Assembly: GCA_943787745.1 (NCBI GenBank)
Contig: CALSNJ010000001.1
Span: forward strand, 395,520-459,519
DNA: 64,000 nucleotides
Source: an uncultured Alphaproteobacteria bacterium
GTDB lineage: Bacteria; Pseudomonadota; Alphaproteobacteria; UBA6615
Reading direction: 5' to 3'
In this document: positions 1 through 8,353 of the stretch, piece by piece
Layout: each line of letters opens with the position of its first letter
How positions within the stretch are numbered: position 1 is the first letter of the stretch
Translations under genes and position numbers: made by a program
The notes under the pieces: generated by a model
What the model saw: only the letters and a program-made list of their open reading frames with translations
What the model was told of the DNA's origin: nothing
Database searches by the model: none

Positions 1-45
1 CATCAAGGCGCCGACGGGGTCGGCGGGAATCTTCGGGTCAGTCAT
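1..45 (-). CDS. N-terminal fragment of an unidentified protein, cut by the window edge
   Basis: An ATG at 45 on the minus strand opens a frame that runs off the window, beginning MTDPKIPADPVGALM. An AGGA-type ribosome-binding site lies about 8 bases upstream. Only 15 codons are visible, so no family can be named. The gene points away from the deacetylase-like gene at 142-1068 in order but lies on the same strand, and an inverted repeat separates the two. Confidence 0.4.
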   Translation of the reverse strand, partial: MTDPKIPADPVGALM

Positions 46-60
46 GGGAACGTTCCTCAT

Positions 61-130
61 CTCATACTTCGACAAGCTCAGCATGAGGGGTTGATGTGTG
101 ATGCCTCATCCTGAGCCTGACGAAGGATGA
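61..130. repeat. Intergenic inverted repeat (REP-like)
   Basis: Two arms of about 27 bases face each other (62-88 and 104-130) with 15 bases between them. The arms match at roughly 23 of 27 positions when one is reverse-complemented. The core is TGAGC(C/T)TG(A/T)CGAAG. The same family recurs at 21516-21573. Such palindromes are common between genes in Alphaproteobacteria. A folded transcript could end transcription or protect mRNA ends. Confidence 0.8.
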
Positions 131-141
131 TGCGCGCGCGG

Positions 142-1068
142 TTACTTCTTTTTCTTGCTGCCGGATTTCGTCTTGCGCGGCTTGGCTGCGGGGTTTTCCT
201 TGTTGAACCAGTCAAGGATCTGCTCGCCGTCCCAGCATACGACGCCCGGGTGGGAGAGGATGTGTTCGAAGGTCTCGCGCACATATTTGATGCGGTGGGG
301 GGAGCCCGACAGATAGGGATGCATGGCGACGGCCATGATGCGCGTGTTCTCGTGGCTTTCGGCGTAGATCGTATCGAAATAATCGAGCGAGCGCGTCTTG
401 AAGACCTCTGACGGGTGATGCTGGATTGCCATCATCACGATGTCATGTAGCTCGTAATTATAGGGCAGCGCGACCATCGGTTTCCCGCCGGTGGTTTTCA
501 GGCGCACCGGCTGGTCGTCGAGGACCCAGTCGCCGATATATTCAACGCCGGCCGCGGCCAGGTGATCGATGGTCTGGTAAGTCTGGGTCAGGCCCGGCCC
601 GAACCAGCCGCGTGGGGGCTTGCCGGCAAAATCGCCAATGATCTTGAGGGATTTGTCGATTACGGCGCGCTCGTCCTTAAGCTTGTGCATCGGCATCTGC
701 TCGTAGGAATGCGCGTTGAACTCCCAGCCCGCATCCAGAACGGCTTCGGCGGCACGGGGGTAATCCTCGATTGTCCGGGCGTTCAACGTGACTGTCGGGC
801 GCACGCCCAGGTCATCAAGCATGGATTTGATGCGCCAAAAACCAACCCGCATACCGTATTCGTGCCAGCTCCAGTTCGGGTGATCGGGGATCATGGGGAT
901 GCCCTGGGGTGGTGGGATGACCATGCGTGCCATGGCGCGCACGATGTCCCAGACTTCCAGGGCGAGAATGGGCCACAGAACCATCTTGGCACCGTCTGGC
1001 AGGACCAGTGGCTTACGGTCGGTAATGGCTGAAAACGGCAGGCGGTCGCCCGGCATCATGCCTTTCAT
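142..1068 (-). CDS. Polysaccharide deacetylase / PuuE-allantoinase-like protein
   Basis: This 308-residue protein resembles the NodB-fold polysaccharide deacetylases of the PuuE/allantoinase-like group, which hydrolyse C-N bonds of N-acetyl sugars or cyclic ureides. The usual first motif (T-x-D-D) is not evident; residues 32-40 read LWPILALEV there. The second motif is HSYEQ (H120, E123) rather than H-x-x-x-H. Metal binding is therefore doubtful or altered. The last 13 residues are strongly basic and end in KKKK, an odd tail that may bind acidic surfaces. The start at 1068 is chosen over an ATG 8 codons upstream because GGGAG sits 7 bases before it. It is divergent from the enoyl-CoA hydratase. 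The substrate is unknown. Confidence 0.75.
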   Translation of the reverse strand: MKGMMPGDRLPFSAITDRKPLVLPDGAKMVLWPILALEVWDIVRAMARMVIPPPQGIPMIPDHPNWSWHEYGMRVGFWRIKSMLDDLGVRPTVTLNARTIEDYPRAAEAVLDAGWEFNAHSYEQMPMHKLKDERAVIDKSLKIIGDFAGKPPRGWFGPGLTQTYQTIDHLAAAGVEYIGDWVLDDQPVRLKTTGGKPMVALPYNYELHDIVMMAIQHHPSEVFKTRSLDYFDTIYAESHENTRIMAVAMHPYLSGSPHRIKYVRETFEHILSHPGVVCWDGEQILDWFNKENPAAKPRKTKSGSKKKK

Positions 1069-1196
1069 GTTTTTTCTCCCTGTGCGGCCCATATGTTTTT
1101 CCGGGCGCGTGATATTTCGTTGCGGCCACTATACTGTTGCGGTGAGACAGACAAAAGGCACCGGTCCACCCGGTCACACGAAATTTGGGGAAATTT

Positions 1197-2000
1197 ATGA
1201 GTGAAACCACAGCCAATGATGGCGATGTTGTTCTGGTTCAGCGTGACGGTGGTATTGCCACCGTTGTTTTAAACCGACCCGAGAAGCTCAATGCGCTGAA
1301 CAAGGCGATGTGGGAGCGGATCGCTGTCGTGATGCGGGAACTGGGCGCGGATGAGACGGTGCGCTGTGTTGTGTTGCGTGGTGCTGGTGACAAGGCGATG
1401 GGCCCGGGCGCGGATATTTCCGAGTTTGAGAGCGAGCGCTCCAACGCCGAACAGGCAACCGAGTACGGCGCATTGATGCACAACGCGATGCATGCAATCC
1501 GCGACTGTCCCCATCCGGTGATCGCCCTGATCAAGGGGCTTTGTGTGGGCGGGGCACTTGAGATCGCCCTGATGTGCGACATGCGCATCTGCGGTGAGGG
1601 GTCTCGCTTTGGCGTGCCGATCAACCGTCTGGGATTGGTGATGGCCTACCCGGAGGTGGAAGCGCTTGTCGGTCTTGTGGGTCGTTCGATTGCGCTGGAA
1701 ATTCTCTACGAGGCTCGTGTCTTTGGTGCCGCAGAAGCAAAAGAGAAAGGCCTGGTGAACCGGGTCGTGCCGGATGACGCGGTCGAGGAAGAGACGTACA
1801 AAACGGTGCGCCGCATCGCCGATGGTGCCCCGCTGGTCAATCGCTGGCACAAGAAGTTTGTGGACCGGGTGCTCGCAGGCGGTGCGCCACTGAGTGCCGA
1901 AGAACAGGCCGAAGGGTTTGCCTGTTTCGATACGGAAGATTTTAACACCGGGTTCCGGGCCTTTCTGGCCAAGGAGAAACCCGAGTTCGAGGGACGATAG
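1197..2000 (+). CDS. Enoyl-CoA hydratase/isomerase family protein
   Basis: This 267-residue crotonase-fold protein acts on CoA thioesters, by hydration, isomerisation or a related reaction. The first oxyanion-hole segment reads GPGADISEF and the second GLCVGGALEIAL. The position where hydratases carry their catalytic glutamates reads AYPEVEALVG, so the exact reaction cannot be assigned. GGGGA lies 7 bases before the ATG at 1197, favouring it over an in-frame ATG at 1185. The stop is 2 bases before the next gene, a CaiB/BaiF CoA-transferase. The pair probably forms an operon that activates a carboxylic acid as CoA ester and then transforms it, as in carnitine-type pathways. Confidence 0.85.
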   Translation: MSETTANDGDVVLVQRDGGIATVVLNRPEKLNALNKAMWERIAVVMRELGADETVRCVVLRGAGDKAMGPGADISEFESERSNAEQATEYGALMHNAMHAIRDCPHPVIALIKGLCVGGALEIALMCDMRICGEGSRFGVPINRLGLVMAYPEVEALVGLVGRSIALEILYEARVFGAAEAKEKGLVNRVVPDDAVEEETYKTVRRIADGAPLVNRWHKKFVDRVLAGGAPLSAEEQAEGFACFDTEDFNTGFRAFLAKEKPEFEGR

Positions 2001-2002
2001 AC

Positions 2003-3236
2003 ATGACCACGCAAAACACCGGCCTGTTGCACGGCCTCAAGGTTATCGAGATGAGCCATATTATGGCGGCACCCACCTGCGGGCAGATGCTCGCGGATAT
2101 GGGCGCAGACGTGATCAAGGTTGAGCGCGCACCCGCCGGGGATGACACCCGCCGGTTTGGTGAAGGCACAGATGGTGACTCTGCTGCCTTTGCCATGATG
2201 AACCGCAACAAGCGCGGCCTTGCGGTCAACACCAAATCCGAGGAAGGCCGCGCGGCGCTCCACCGCATTATCGCTCAGGCAGACGTGTTTATTGAAAACT
2301 ATCGCAAGGGCGCGATGGAGCATTTCGGCATCGGCTGGGAAGAGATGCACAAGATCAACCCACGCCTGATTTACTGCTCGGTTTCCGGCTTTGGTCGCAC
2401 CGGTCCTTATGCAGAACGCGGCGGGTTTGATCTGATCACGCAAGGCATGTCCGGCATTATGAGCATCACCGGCGAGGGCCCGGGCCGTCCGCCGATCAAG
2501 GTTGGCGCACCGATAACGGACATCACCGCAGGCATTCTTTCGGCCACGGGCATTCTGGGCGCGGTGGTCAGCCGTTACGAAACCGGACAGGGGCAGTATG
2601 TGGATTCCTCGCTGTATGAGGCTGGAATCATGCACACCTTCTGGCAGACGGCGATCTATCACGCGACGGGCGAAATCCCCGAACCGATGGGGTCAGCCCA
2701 TCCGTTGTCTGCGCCTTATCAGGCCTTTCCCGACCAAGGACACGTCGCTTGTCGTGGGTGCGGCGAACCAGAGCACCTGGCTGAAATTTGTCGAAGCAAT
2801 TGATTCGCCCCATCTGGCCGAAGATCCGCGTTTCGAGACGAGCAACTCCCGGATGACCAATCTGGACGCATTGGTTGAGACATTGACGGAAATTCTCAGC
2901 CATCGCACCACGTCTGAGTGGTTGGTGAAGCTTGAGGCGGGCGGCGTTCCGGCCGGACCGGTCTATGACGTCAAGGAAATGTCCGAAGATCCACACACGA
3001 TTGCCCGCGGCATGATTGCCAAAGTGCCGGCCGCGACGGGCGGTGAGCACAGCGTGATCGCGCATCCGGTCAAGTATTCGGCCGACCCGACGTCGATCCG
3101 GCGTGGCGCGCCTCTCATGGGTGAGCATAGCCGCGAAGTTCTGGCGGAGTTCGGCTTTGCAGATGACGAGATCAACAGCTTGATTGATTCCGGTGCGATC
3201 ATTGAACCGGCTGCGACCGCAAAGGCGGCTGAGTAG
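2003..3236 (+). pseudogene. CaiB/BaiF family CoA-transferase, interrupted by a +1 frameshift
   Basis: Family III CoA-transferases move CoA between carboxylic acids through an aspartyl-CoA intermediate. The N-terminal frame (2003 to about 2730) holds the typical start, the NRNK motif and the likely catalytic Asp in GAPITDITAG (residue 173). The rest of the protein continues in the +1 frame to 3236. Removing one C from CCC at 2729-2731 restores a single frame of 410 residues, the normal family length. Both halves are well conserved up to the junction. Either the sequence has an error or the gene was broken very recently. It is co-oriented with the enoyl-CoA hydratase 2 bases upstream. Confidence 0.85.
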
Positions 3237-3241
3237 AAGGT

Positions 3242-4115
3242 TTACTCGGTCGCTTTGGTTGCTGCTTCGCCTTTCAGGTGCGAGGTCAGGAAGTCCCAGA
3301 CCTCGCCTTGCGGGTCTTCAAGGCCGAGAAACACATTGAAGTGGTTGGCGTCCGGCACGGCAACCAGTTTGGCTTCGCCACGTTCCGCGAGTGCGGCGTG
3401 CCAGGTGCTGGCCTGACGCTTGAATTCATCGCTTTCTGCACCGCCATGAGCCACCTGCATCGGCGGCATGGGCTTGTCGAGCATGAGCAGCGGTGACATG
3501 GCGACTGTCTCTTCCGGGCTCAAGAGCATGAAGTCCTGTCGGTAGCTAAGCATCAGCGGACGCATGTCGTAATTGCCGCTGATCGTCATGCCGCAGATGA
3601 CCCCGTCCGAGATCACCTTCGTTGGCCAGACGCACCAGAGTCGACGCAGCAAGATGACCGCCTGACGAATGTCCTGCGATACAAATCCGTGAGGGATCCA
3701 CGCCCAATTCATCCGCGTGGGCCCGCACATGGCGAACAAGCGCCGTGAAGTGGTCGACCATATCCGGAATTCGGACCTCGGGCAGCATCGGGTAGGTGCC
3801 AGCCACGAAGGATATGCCGTGGGCCAGTGCTGCTTCTGCCCAGCCGCTGGATGCGGTGGTCGAGCCGCGTTGCCATTGGCCGCCATGCGCAAAAATAATC
3901 ACCGGTGCAGGTCCGCCCTCGGCACGATAGATGTCAAACCGGTCCTTGGGGTTATCGCCATAGGACAGGTCACGCGCCGCTGCGAAATGTTCCGCAACAT
4001 CTGCGGAATGGGTCACCAAACGTAGACGGGTCGCCTCATCTGCATCGGTCTTGACGTTGATGTACTGCGCGTCGAGTTCTTCACGAGTGTAGTCGAGATA
4101 GATTTTTTCACGCAT
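3242..4115 (-). pseudogene. Alpha/beta hydrolase (kynurenine-formamidase/esterase-like), interrupted by a +1 frameshift
   Basis: The protein has an HGGQWQRGS oxyanion loop, a GHSSGGH nucleophile elbow and a C-terminal DANHF that supplies the histidine. This pattern fits the arylformamidase/BD-FAE esterase group. The N-terminal half (from 4115) and the C-terminal half (to 3242) lie in different frames. Removing one C from the plus-strand CC at 3616-3617 joins them into about 290 residues with no motif lost. The start at 4115 is preceded by GGAAAA; an in-frame ATG at 4154 is less likely. It converges on the CoA-transferase, with a 5-base gap between the stops. Confidence 0.8.
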
Positions 4116-4199
4116 GGCATTTTCCGGTGTCGATTGGCGAAAGTGTTGACCCATACTGCATTGCGCGACAGGCTAGGCTCAACCACGAAGGAACAAGTT

Positions 4200-4814
4200 A
4201 TGCCGGACGATATCAAAACGGTCGAGGAACTCGTTGACCATTACGGGCAGCCGCAAGGCCACCTCGCAGAGAAAGAAAAGCCTGAGCTCAGTCCGCACTG
4301 CCTGCGGTTCCTTGAGATGTCGCCCTTTTGTGTGTTGTCGACTTCGGCGGCCGGCGATGGCCCCGCGGATTGCAGCCCGCGCGGTGATGCGCCGGGTTTC
4401 GTGCATGTCATCGACAGCACCACCATCGCGATTCCCGACCGGCCCGGAAACCGCCGGACCGACACCTTCCACAACATCATGGAAAACCCCGAGATTGCCG
4501 TGATGTTCATGGTCCCGGGTCTGAACGAAGTGATGCGCCTGAACGGTCGCGCCCGTCTGACGACGGATTCTGCATTGCTCGACCAGATGCATGCCAACGG
4601 CAAGGCGCCCCGTGCGGCACTGGTGATTGATATCCGCTATGTCTACTTCCATTGCGGCAAGGCGGTGATCCGGTCCGACCTCTGGAATCCTGAAAACAAG
4701 GTTCAGAAGAGCGATTTTCCGACCTTGGGCAAGATCAATCAGGATTGGTACGGCGTGGACGCCGACGAAACCGACGCCCGCCTGGCCAACGACTACAAGA
4801 ACAACCTTTACTAG
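4200..4814 (+). CDS. Pyridoxamine 5'-phosphate oxidase family protein (MSMEG_1061-like)
   Basis: This 204-residue protein has the split-barrel flavin-binding fold. The segment SPFCVLSTS, then DCSPRGDAPGFV and IPDRPGNRRTD, is characteristic of the MSMEG_1061-like PPOX subfamily, whose members bind FMN or F420 and reduce unknown small molecules. It is not the vitamin B6 biosynthetic enzyme. AAGGAAC lies about 6 bases before the ATG at 4200. It is divergent from the formamidase-like gene, with 84 bases between the starts. A palindromic repeat follows its stop. Confidence 0.8.
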   Translation: MPDDIKTVEELVDHYGQPQGHLAEKEKPELSPHCLRFLEMSPFCVLSTSAAGDGPADCSPRGDAPGFVHVIDSTTIAIPDRPGNRRTDTFHNIMENPEIAVMFMVPGLNEVMRLNGRARLTTDSALLDQMHANGKAPRAALVIDIRYVYFHCGKAVIRSDLWNPENKVQKSDFPTLGKINQDWYGVDADETDARLANDYKNNLY

Positions 4815-4864
4815 AGATCTGGTGGCAGGCGCGGGCGCGTGTGAAGCCCGCCCTTTGAAATATG

Positions 4865-4895
4865 CGTCATGCCCGGATCAAGTCCGGGCATGACG
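4865..4895. repeat. Perfect 13-bp-arm palindrome between convergent genes
   Basis: The arms CGTCATGCCCGGA and TCCGGGCATGACG are exact inverse complements separated by TCAAG. This sequence type is a very common intergenic repeat in Alphaproteobacteria. It lies between the convergent PPOX and cupin genes, where its transcript hairpin could serve as a factor-independent stop or an mRNA-stabilising end. No T-run follows it. Confidence 0.85.
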
Positions 4896-4935
4896 ATCAC
4901 ACTCGGTCTTTGGAAAGAGCTTTTCTCCGCGCGGT

Positions 4936-5499
4936 CTAGTCTTCCAGGCCGGCATTGAAGGTGTAGCCCAGACCGAGAAGTTCGTTCACAACCTCTTCGC
5001 CGAACCGGTCGTGCAACTCCTGGCCAAGGCTCGGTGCAAACTCCACATCCCGCAGTGGTCCCTGAAGGGTAACGTGCAACAGGCCACGCTCATCGCCGAT
5101 ATTGGCGAAACGCCGCATGACACCCGGCGGCACGGAAATCGTGTCGAACTTCCCCAGTTCGACTGCGTGCTCGCCTTCGTCCCCCCACTCGATCACAAAT
5201 CGGCTTTGCAGACAGGTGAAGGTTTCTGTGGTGTGGGCGTGGGAGTGCAGGCCGGGACCATTGCCGGGTTCGCATTCGGCGATCACGACGGCAAAATTCG
5301 GCGGGCCGGGGATGACCCCGTCACCCCAGGGCGTGTCTTTGTCGACGGTGGCGATCACGGTGCGGGTGGCCCGCGCGGTCATCCGCTCACGCGCTTCGGG
5401 CGGTATTCTGCCTGCCGTGCGGTCCTTGTTGGCCGGCAGGTCCTCGAAACGCGCGATGTAGCGTTCCATTTCTTCAGGCGTTGGTGTGGTCGTGCGCAT
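4936..5499 (-). CDS. Cupin domain-containing protein
   Basis: This 187-residue protein holds one cupin barrel. The first motif is clear: GLHSHAHTTETF gives the H-x-H and E metal ligands. In the second motif (VPPGVMRRFANIG) the expected histidine is replaced by arginine, so metal coordination may use only three ligands. Functions in the family range from dioxygenases to sugar isomerases and binding proteins, so none is assigned. AAGGAG lies 9 bases before the ATG at 5499; longer starts lack such a site. It is divergent from the hydrolase at 5600. Confidence 0.8.
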   Translation of the reverse strand: MRTTTPTPEEMERYIARFEDLPANKDRTAGRIPPEARERMTARATRTVIATVDKDTPWGDGVIPGPPNFAVVIAECEPGNGPGLHSHAHTTETFTCLQSRFVIEWGDEGEHAVELGKFDTISVPPGVMRRFANIGDERGLLHVTLQGPLRDVEFAPSLGQELHDRFGEEVVNELLGLGYTFNAGLED

Positions 5500-5599
5500 G
5501 GGTCTCGCTCCTTGTGGGGTCCCGCATGTATTGTGGGTTTTGTTGACCGGGATTGAGCCACGCCCGGACACGCTAATCAACCGGCAGGGGGCAATGGGC

Positions 5600-6478
5600 A
5601 TGACCAGCGAAACGGCGACCTTTTATGCGGATGGACTGCGTCTGGCGGGAACCTTCACCCCGGCCGCAGGTGGGGGTGAACGTCCGGCGATCATCTGTGT
5701 GCATGGTTACACCGGTCGCAAGGAAACCTACATGCCGCCATTTGTACGTGACCTGACAGCGGCGGGTTACCACACGCTGGATTTCTATCATCGCGGTTTC
5801 GGGGACAGCGAAGGTCCTGCGCGCCGGGTCGATCCCGAGGCACAGGTCCGCGATATTCTGGCCGCCCGCATCTGGCTGAGCGCGCGTGATGATGTGGCAT
5901 CCGTCGCTGTTATGGGTTTGAGCCATGGCGGTGGGGCTTCTATCAAGGCGACGGCAGTGGACCCGGAGATCTTAGCGCTGGCGACGGTCGGCGCCCCCGG
6001 TCACGGGGAGCGATGGCATCGCTCCAAGCGCACGGAGGCAGAATGGGAAACTCTGCAGGAAGATTTGGCGGGGGACCGGATCGCACGCGCGCTGACAGGT
6101 GTGGGTCGCACCTTGCCCTATCAGGAAATGTCACCACCGGGGCCTGCCGAGCGGGAGGCGTTCCGGACCATGTACAAGACCGAGGATGCCTATCCCGAGG
6201 GTTACCCGCTCGAAAACGTGGAGCTCGCCTGCGGATTTCGGTCTGAGGATTGGGTGGCACAAATCGCGCCCCGGCCTTTGCTGCTCATCCATGGCCGTGA
6301 CGACACCATGGTGCGATATGTGGAGGCCGAGAACCTGATTGCCCGGGCGGGGCAACCCAAATCCTTGCACACCATTCCCGACATCAACCACGCCGAAGTT
6401 TATGAGCCGCAAAACCCGGCCGTTTACAAAGAGGTGATCGGGCAGCTGCTGGAGTTCTACGGTGCCGCGCTGGGTTAG
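5600..6478 (+). CDS. Alpha/beta hydrolase family protein
   Basis: This 292-residue serine hydrolase has HGYTG as oxyanion loop, GLSHGGG as nucleophile elbow (Ser108), HGRDDTMV with the likely acid, and INHAEVY with the catalytic histidine. It belongs to the dienelactone-hydrolase-like/acyl-peptidase group; esters or amides are plausible substrates. GGGGG at 5587-5591 is well spaced for the ATG at 5600 and too close for the in-frame ATG at 5594. Its last 17 bases overlap the following DUF1194 gene, so the two are probably translationally coupled, although no functional link is obvious. Confidence 0.8.
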   Translation: MTSETATFYADGLRLAGTFTPAAGGGERPAIICVHGYTGRKETYMPPFVRDLTAAGYHTLDFYHRGFGDSEGPARRVDPEAQVRDILAARIWLSARDDVASVAVMGLSHGGGASIKATAVDPEILALATVGAPGHGERWHRSKRTEAEWETLQEDLAGDRIARALTGVGRTLPYQEMSPPGPAEREAFRTMYKTEDAYPEGYPLENVELACGFRSEDWVAQIAPRPLLLIHGRDDTMVRYVEAENLIARAGQPKSLHTIPDINHAEVYEPQNPAVYKEVIGQLLEFYGAALG

Positions 6479-7202
6479 TTTCTGGATCATTTTTGCAGGC
6501 TTGGCGGTTTCGCCTGTTTCGTCGGTTCTGGCCGACGAAACACCTGTCGATGTGGAGCTGGTTCTGGCCGTGGATGTGTCGGCTTCCATTGATGGAGGGG
6601 AGATCAATCTCCAACGCGCGGGATATGTCGCGGCGTTAACTGATCCACGCGCCATCTCGGCGATGCTGTCCGGGCCGCTTGGTCGGGTTGCGGTGACGTA
6701 TGTGGAATGGTCTGAAACAGCGCGGGTCACTGTGCCGTGGTCGGTGATCGAAAGCGCGGCGGACGCCCGGCGTTTCGCACTGGCCGTGCAGGCGTTTCCG
6801 ATCCCAAAGGGAGGGTTGACGAACATCGTCAATGCGCTCGATTTTTCTGCGCTCTTGTTCGAGGACAATGACATCGAAGGCACGCGCCGGGTGATTGATC
6901 TGTCGGCGGATGGCCGGGATTCCAAAGGCAATGAACCTGTTGTCGCGGCGGCGCGGGACCGTGCGCTCTCGCGCGGCATCGTCATCAACGGTCTGGTCAT
7001 CAACCCGCAGCAGGAGCAAAGCGAGGTCGAGGGCGTCAAATACGATCTGGAGGGCTATTTCCATGAAGTCATCATTGGCGGGCCCGGTGCATTCACAGTG
7101 GTGACCGAAACGCCGGAGGATTTTCCGCGCGCCATCGTCAACAAGTTGGTGCTCGAGGTCTCGTCGGTGGCGCGTCCGACACGCCAAACCGCCGCCCGAT
7201 AA
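6462..7202 (+). CDS. DUF1194 (von Willebrand factor A-like) exported protein
   Basis: This 246-residue protein begins with a hydrophobic signal peptide ending near VLA-DE and continues as a DUF1194 domain, a vWA-like fold found mainly in Alphaproteobacteria. VDVSASID carries the metal-ion-dependent adhesion site pattern D-x-S-x-S. The role of the family is unknown; protein-protein contacts in the periplasm are likely. It starts with GTG at 6462 inside the upstream hydrolase gene, with GGAG 7 bases before it. An inverted repeat and a separate palindrome follow the stop. Confidence 0.85.
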   Translation: MPRWVSFWIIFAGLAVSPVSSVLADETPVDVELVLAVDVSASIDGGEINLQRAGYVAALTDPRAISAMLSGPLGRVAVTYVEWSETARVTVPWSVIESAADARRFALAVQAFPIPKGGLTNIVNALDFSALLFEDNDIEGTRRVIDLSADGRDSKGNEPVVAAARDRALSRGIVINGLVINPQQEQSEVEGVKYDLEGYFHEVIIGGPGAFTVVTETPEDFPRAIVNKLVLEVSSVARPTRQTAAR

Positions 7203-7224
7203 ATCGGGTTTCCGCCCGGCGGTC

Positions 7225-7243
7225 AGATGTGATACCCACATCT
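7225..7243. promoter_or_regulatory. Perfect inverted repeat upstream of the LigI-like gene
   Basis: AGATGTG and CACATCT are exact inverse complements with 5 bases between them, 52 bases before the amidohydrolase start. It ends 4 bases before the palindrome at 7248-7261. It could be a weak end hairpin of the DUF1194 gene (no T-run follows) or a second operator half. Confidence 0.4.
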
Positions 7244-7247
7244 CACA

Positions 7248-7261
7248 TTTGTCCGGACAAA
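7248..7261. promoter_or_regulatory. Candidate operator: 14-bp perfect palindrome
   Basis: TTTGTCCGGACAAA is an uninterrupted palindrome 33 bases upstream of the LigI-like amidohydrolase start. The inner 12 bases recur exactly at 16099-16110, upstream of another amidohydrolase gene. The pattern GT-N4-AC fits the general operator form of GntR-family repressors. The regulator is not encoded in this window. Confidence 0.55.
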
Positions 7262-7294
7262 AACCGGACCGGATAATTTTCAGGGAGAGCCACC

Positions 7295-8179
7295 GTGGCC
7301 AACGAAATCAGAGATTGCATCGCGCCGGACCGCAACCCGCGCAAGCCGAACATCACCCTGCCCAAGGGCGCCATCGATACCCATGTGCATGTGTTCGAGA
7401 ACCGTTACACTTTGTCACCGGATCGCGGTTACACCCCGCCGGAATCCACGCTGGATGATCTGAAGCATCTGCATTCTCAGCTCGGTATCGAACGTGTGGT
7501 CTTCACCCAGCCGTCCGTTTACGGCACCGACAATTCGGCCATCCTCGACGGCATGAATGCACTCAATGCCGAGACGCCGGGCCGCGCGCGCGGCGTCTGC
7601 GCCATGACCATGGATTTCACCGATGATCAGCTCGCCGAGCTGGATGCCCAGGGCATCTGCGGTGTGCGCCTCAACATCGACAACAAGGGCGGTATGCCGC
7701 TCGAGCTCGATGCGATCCCTGAGCTGGAAGCCCGCATCAAGCCTTTCAACTGGCACATCGAGTGGCTGTTCCCGGGCAAGGATATCGTTTCTCTGATGCC
7801 GGTCTTCGAGAAAATGACCACGCCGATGTCGATTGGCCATTTTGCCTATCAGCCGGCCACCGCCGGGATCGAAGCCCCGGGTTTCCAGGCGCTGCTCAAG
7901 CTGATGCGTGATGGCAACACCTGGATCAAGATCTCCGGCGCCAACCGTGTGAGTGCCACCGACCTGCCGCCCTATGATGATTGCCAGCCCATGGCCCGCG
8001 CGCTGATCGAAGCGAACGCCGATCACGTCATGTGGGGCACCGACTGGCCACATCCCAACAAGTTCGAGGTCAACCCGAACGACGCCGACCCGGTTGAGGC
8101 CTTTGGCCAGTGGGTCCCCGACGAAGCCATGCGCCAGCGCATCATGGTCGACAACCCGGCGAAGTTTTACGGGTTCTAG
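7295..8179 (+). CDS. Amidohydrolase family protein, 2-pyrone-4,6-dicarboxylate lactonase (LigI)-like
   Basis: This 294-residue TIM-barrel hydrolase resembles LigI, which opens the pyrone ring of 2-pyrone-4,6-dicarboxylate in lignin-type aromatic degradation (protocatechuate 4,5-cleavage). AIDTHVHVF supplies the H30-x-H32 pair and GTDWPHP near residue 250 the catalytic Asp. Members of this family also act on sugar and other lactones, so the substrate is inferred only. Translation starts with GTG at 7295, with AGGGAGA 6 bases before it. It is a single-gene unit, with a candidate operator upstream and a strong terminator downstream. Confidence 0.8.
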   Translation: MANEIRDCIAPDRNPRKPNITLPKGAIDTHVHVFENRYTLSPDRGYTPPESTLDDLKHLHSQLGIERVVFTQPSVYGTDNSAILDGMNALNAETPGRARGVCAMTMDFTDDQLAELDAQGICGVRLNIDNKGGMPLELDAIPELEARIKPFNWHIEWLFPGKDIVSLMPVFEKMTTPMSIGHFAYQPATAGIEAPGFQALLKLMRDGNTWIKISGANRVSATDLPPYDDCQPMARALIEANADHVMWGTDWPHPNKFEVNPNDADPVEAFGQWVPDEAMRQRIMVDNPAKFYGF

Positions 8180-8200
8180 GTGTTTAGAATTCCGAAATTG

Positions 8201-8232
8201 AAAGGGCTGGTCCAGCTGGGCCAGCCCTTTTT
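8201..8232 (+). terminator. Intrinsic terminator after the LigI-like gene
   Basis: A 10-bp stem (AAAGGGCTGG with CCAGCCCTTT) has a 10-base loop and runs into TTTTT. It begins 22 bases after the amidohydrolase stop. Confidence 0.85.
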
Positions 8233-8353
8233 CGTGTTTGGTTGCTGAGTGCAGTCTCTTTCTTCCCGTTCCTTGCTTCATCTCCTAGACTGCCCGTCAT
8301 GACTCCGGGGCCAAAACACCGGGGACGGTTAGGCAGGATGAGGAGATACGCCC

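Noticed and set aside
2715..2745. Programmed ribosomal frameshift in the CoA-transferase and other split genes
   Set aside because: No slippery heptamer, internal ribosome-binding site or downstream stem-loop is evident, and no family member is known to need one.
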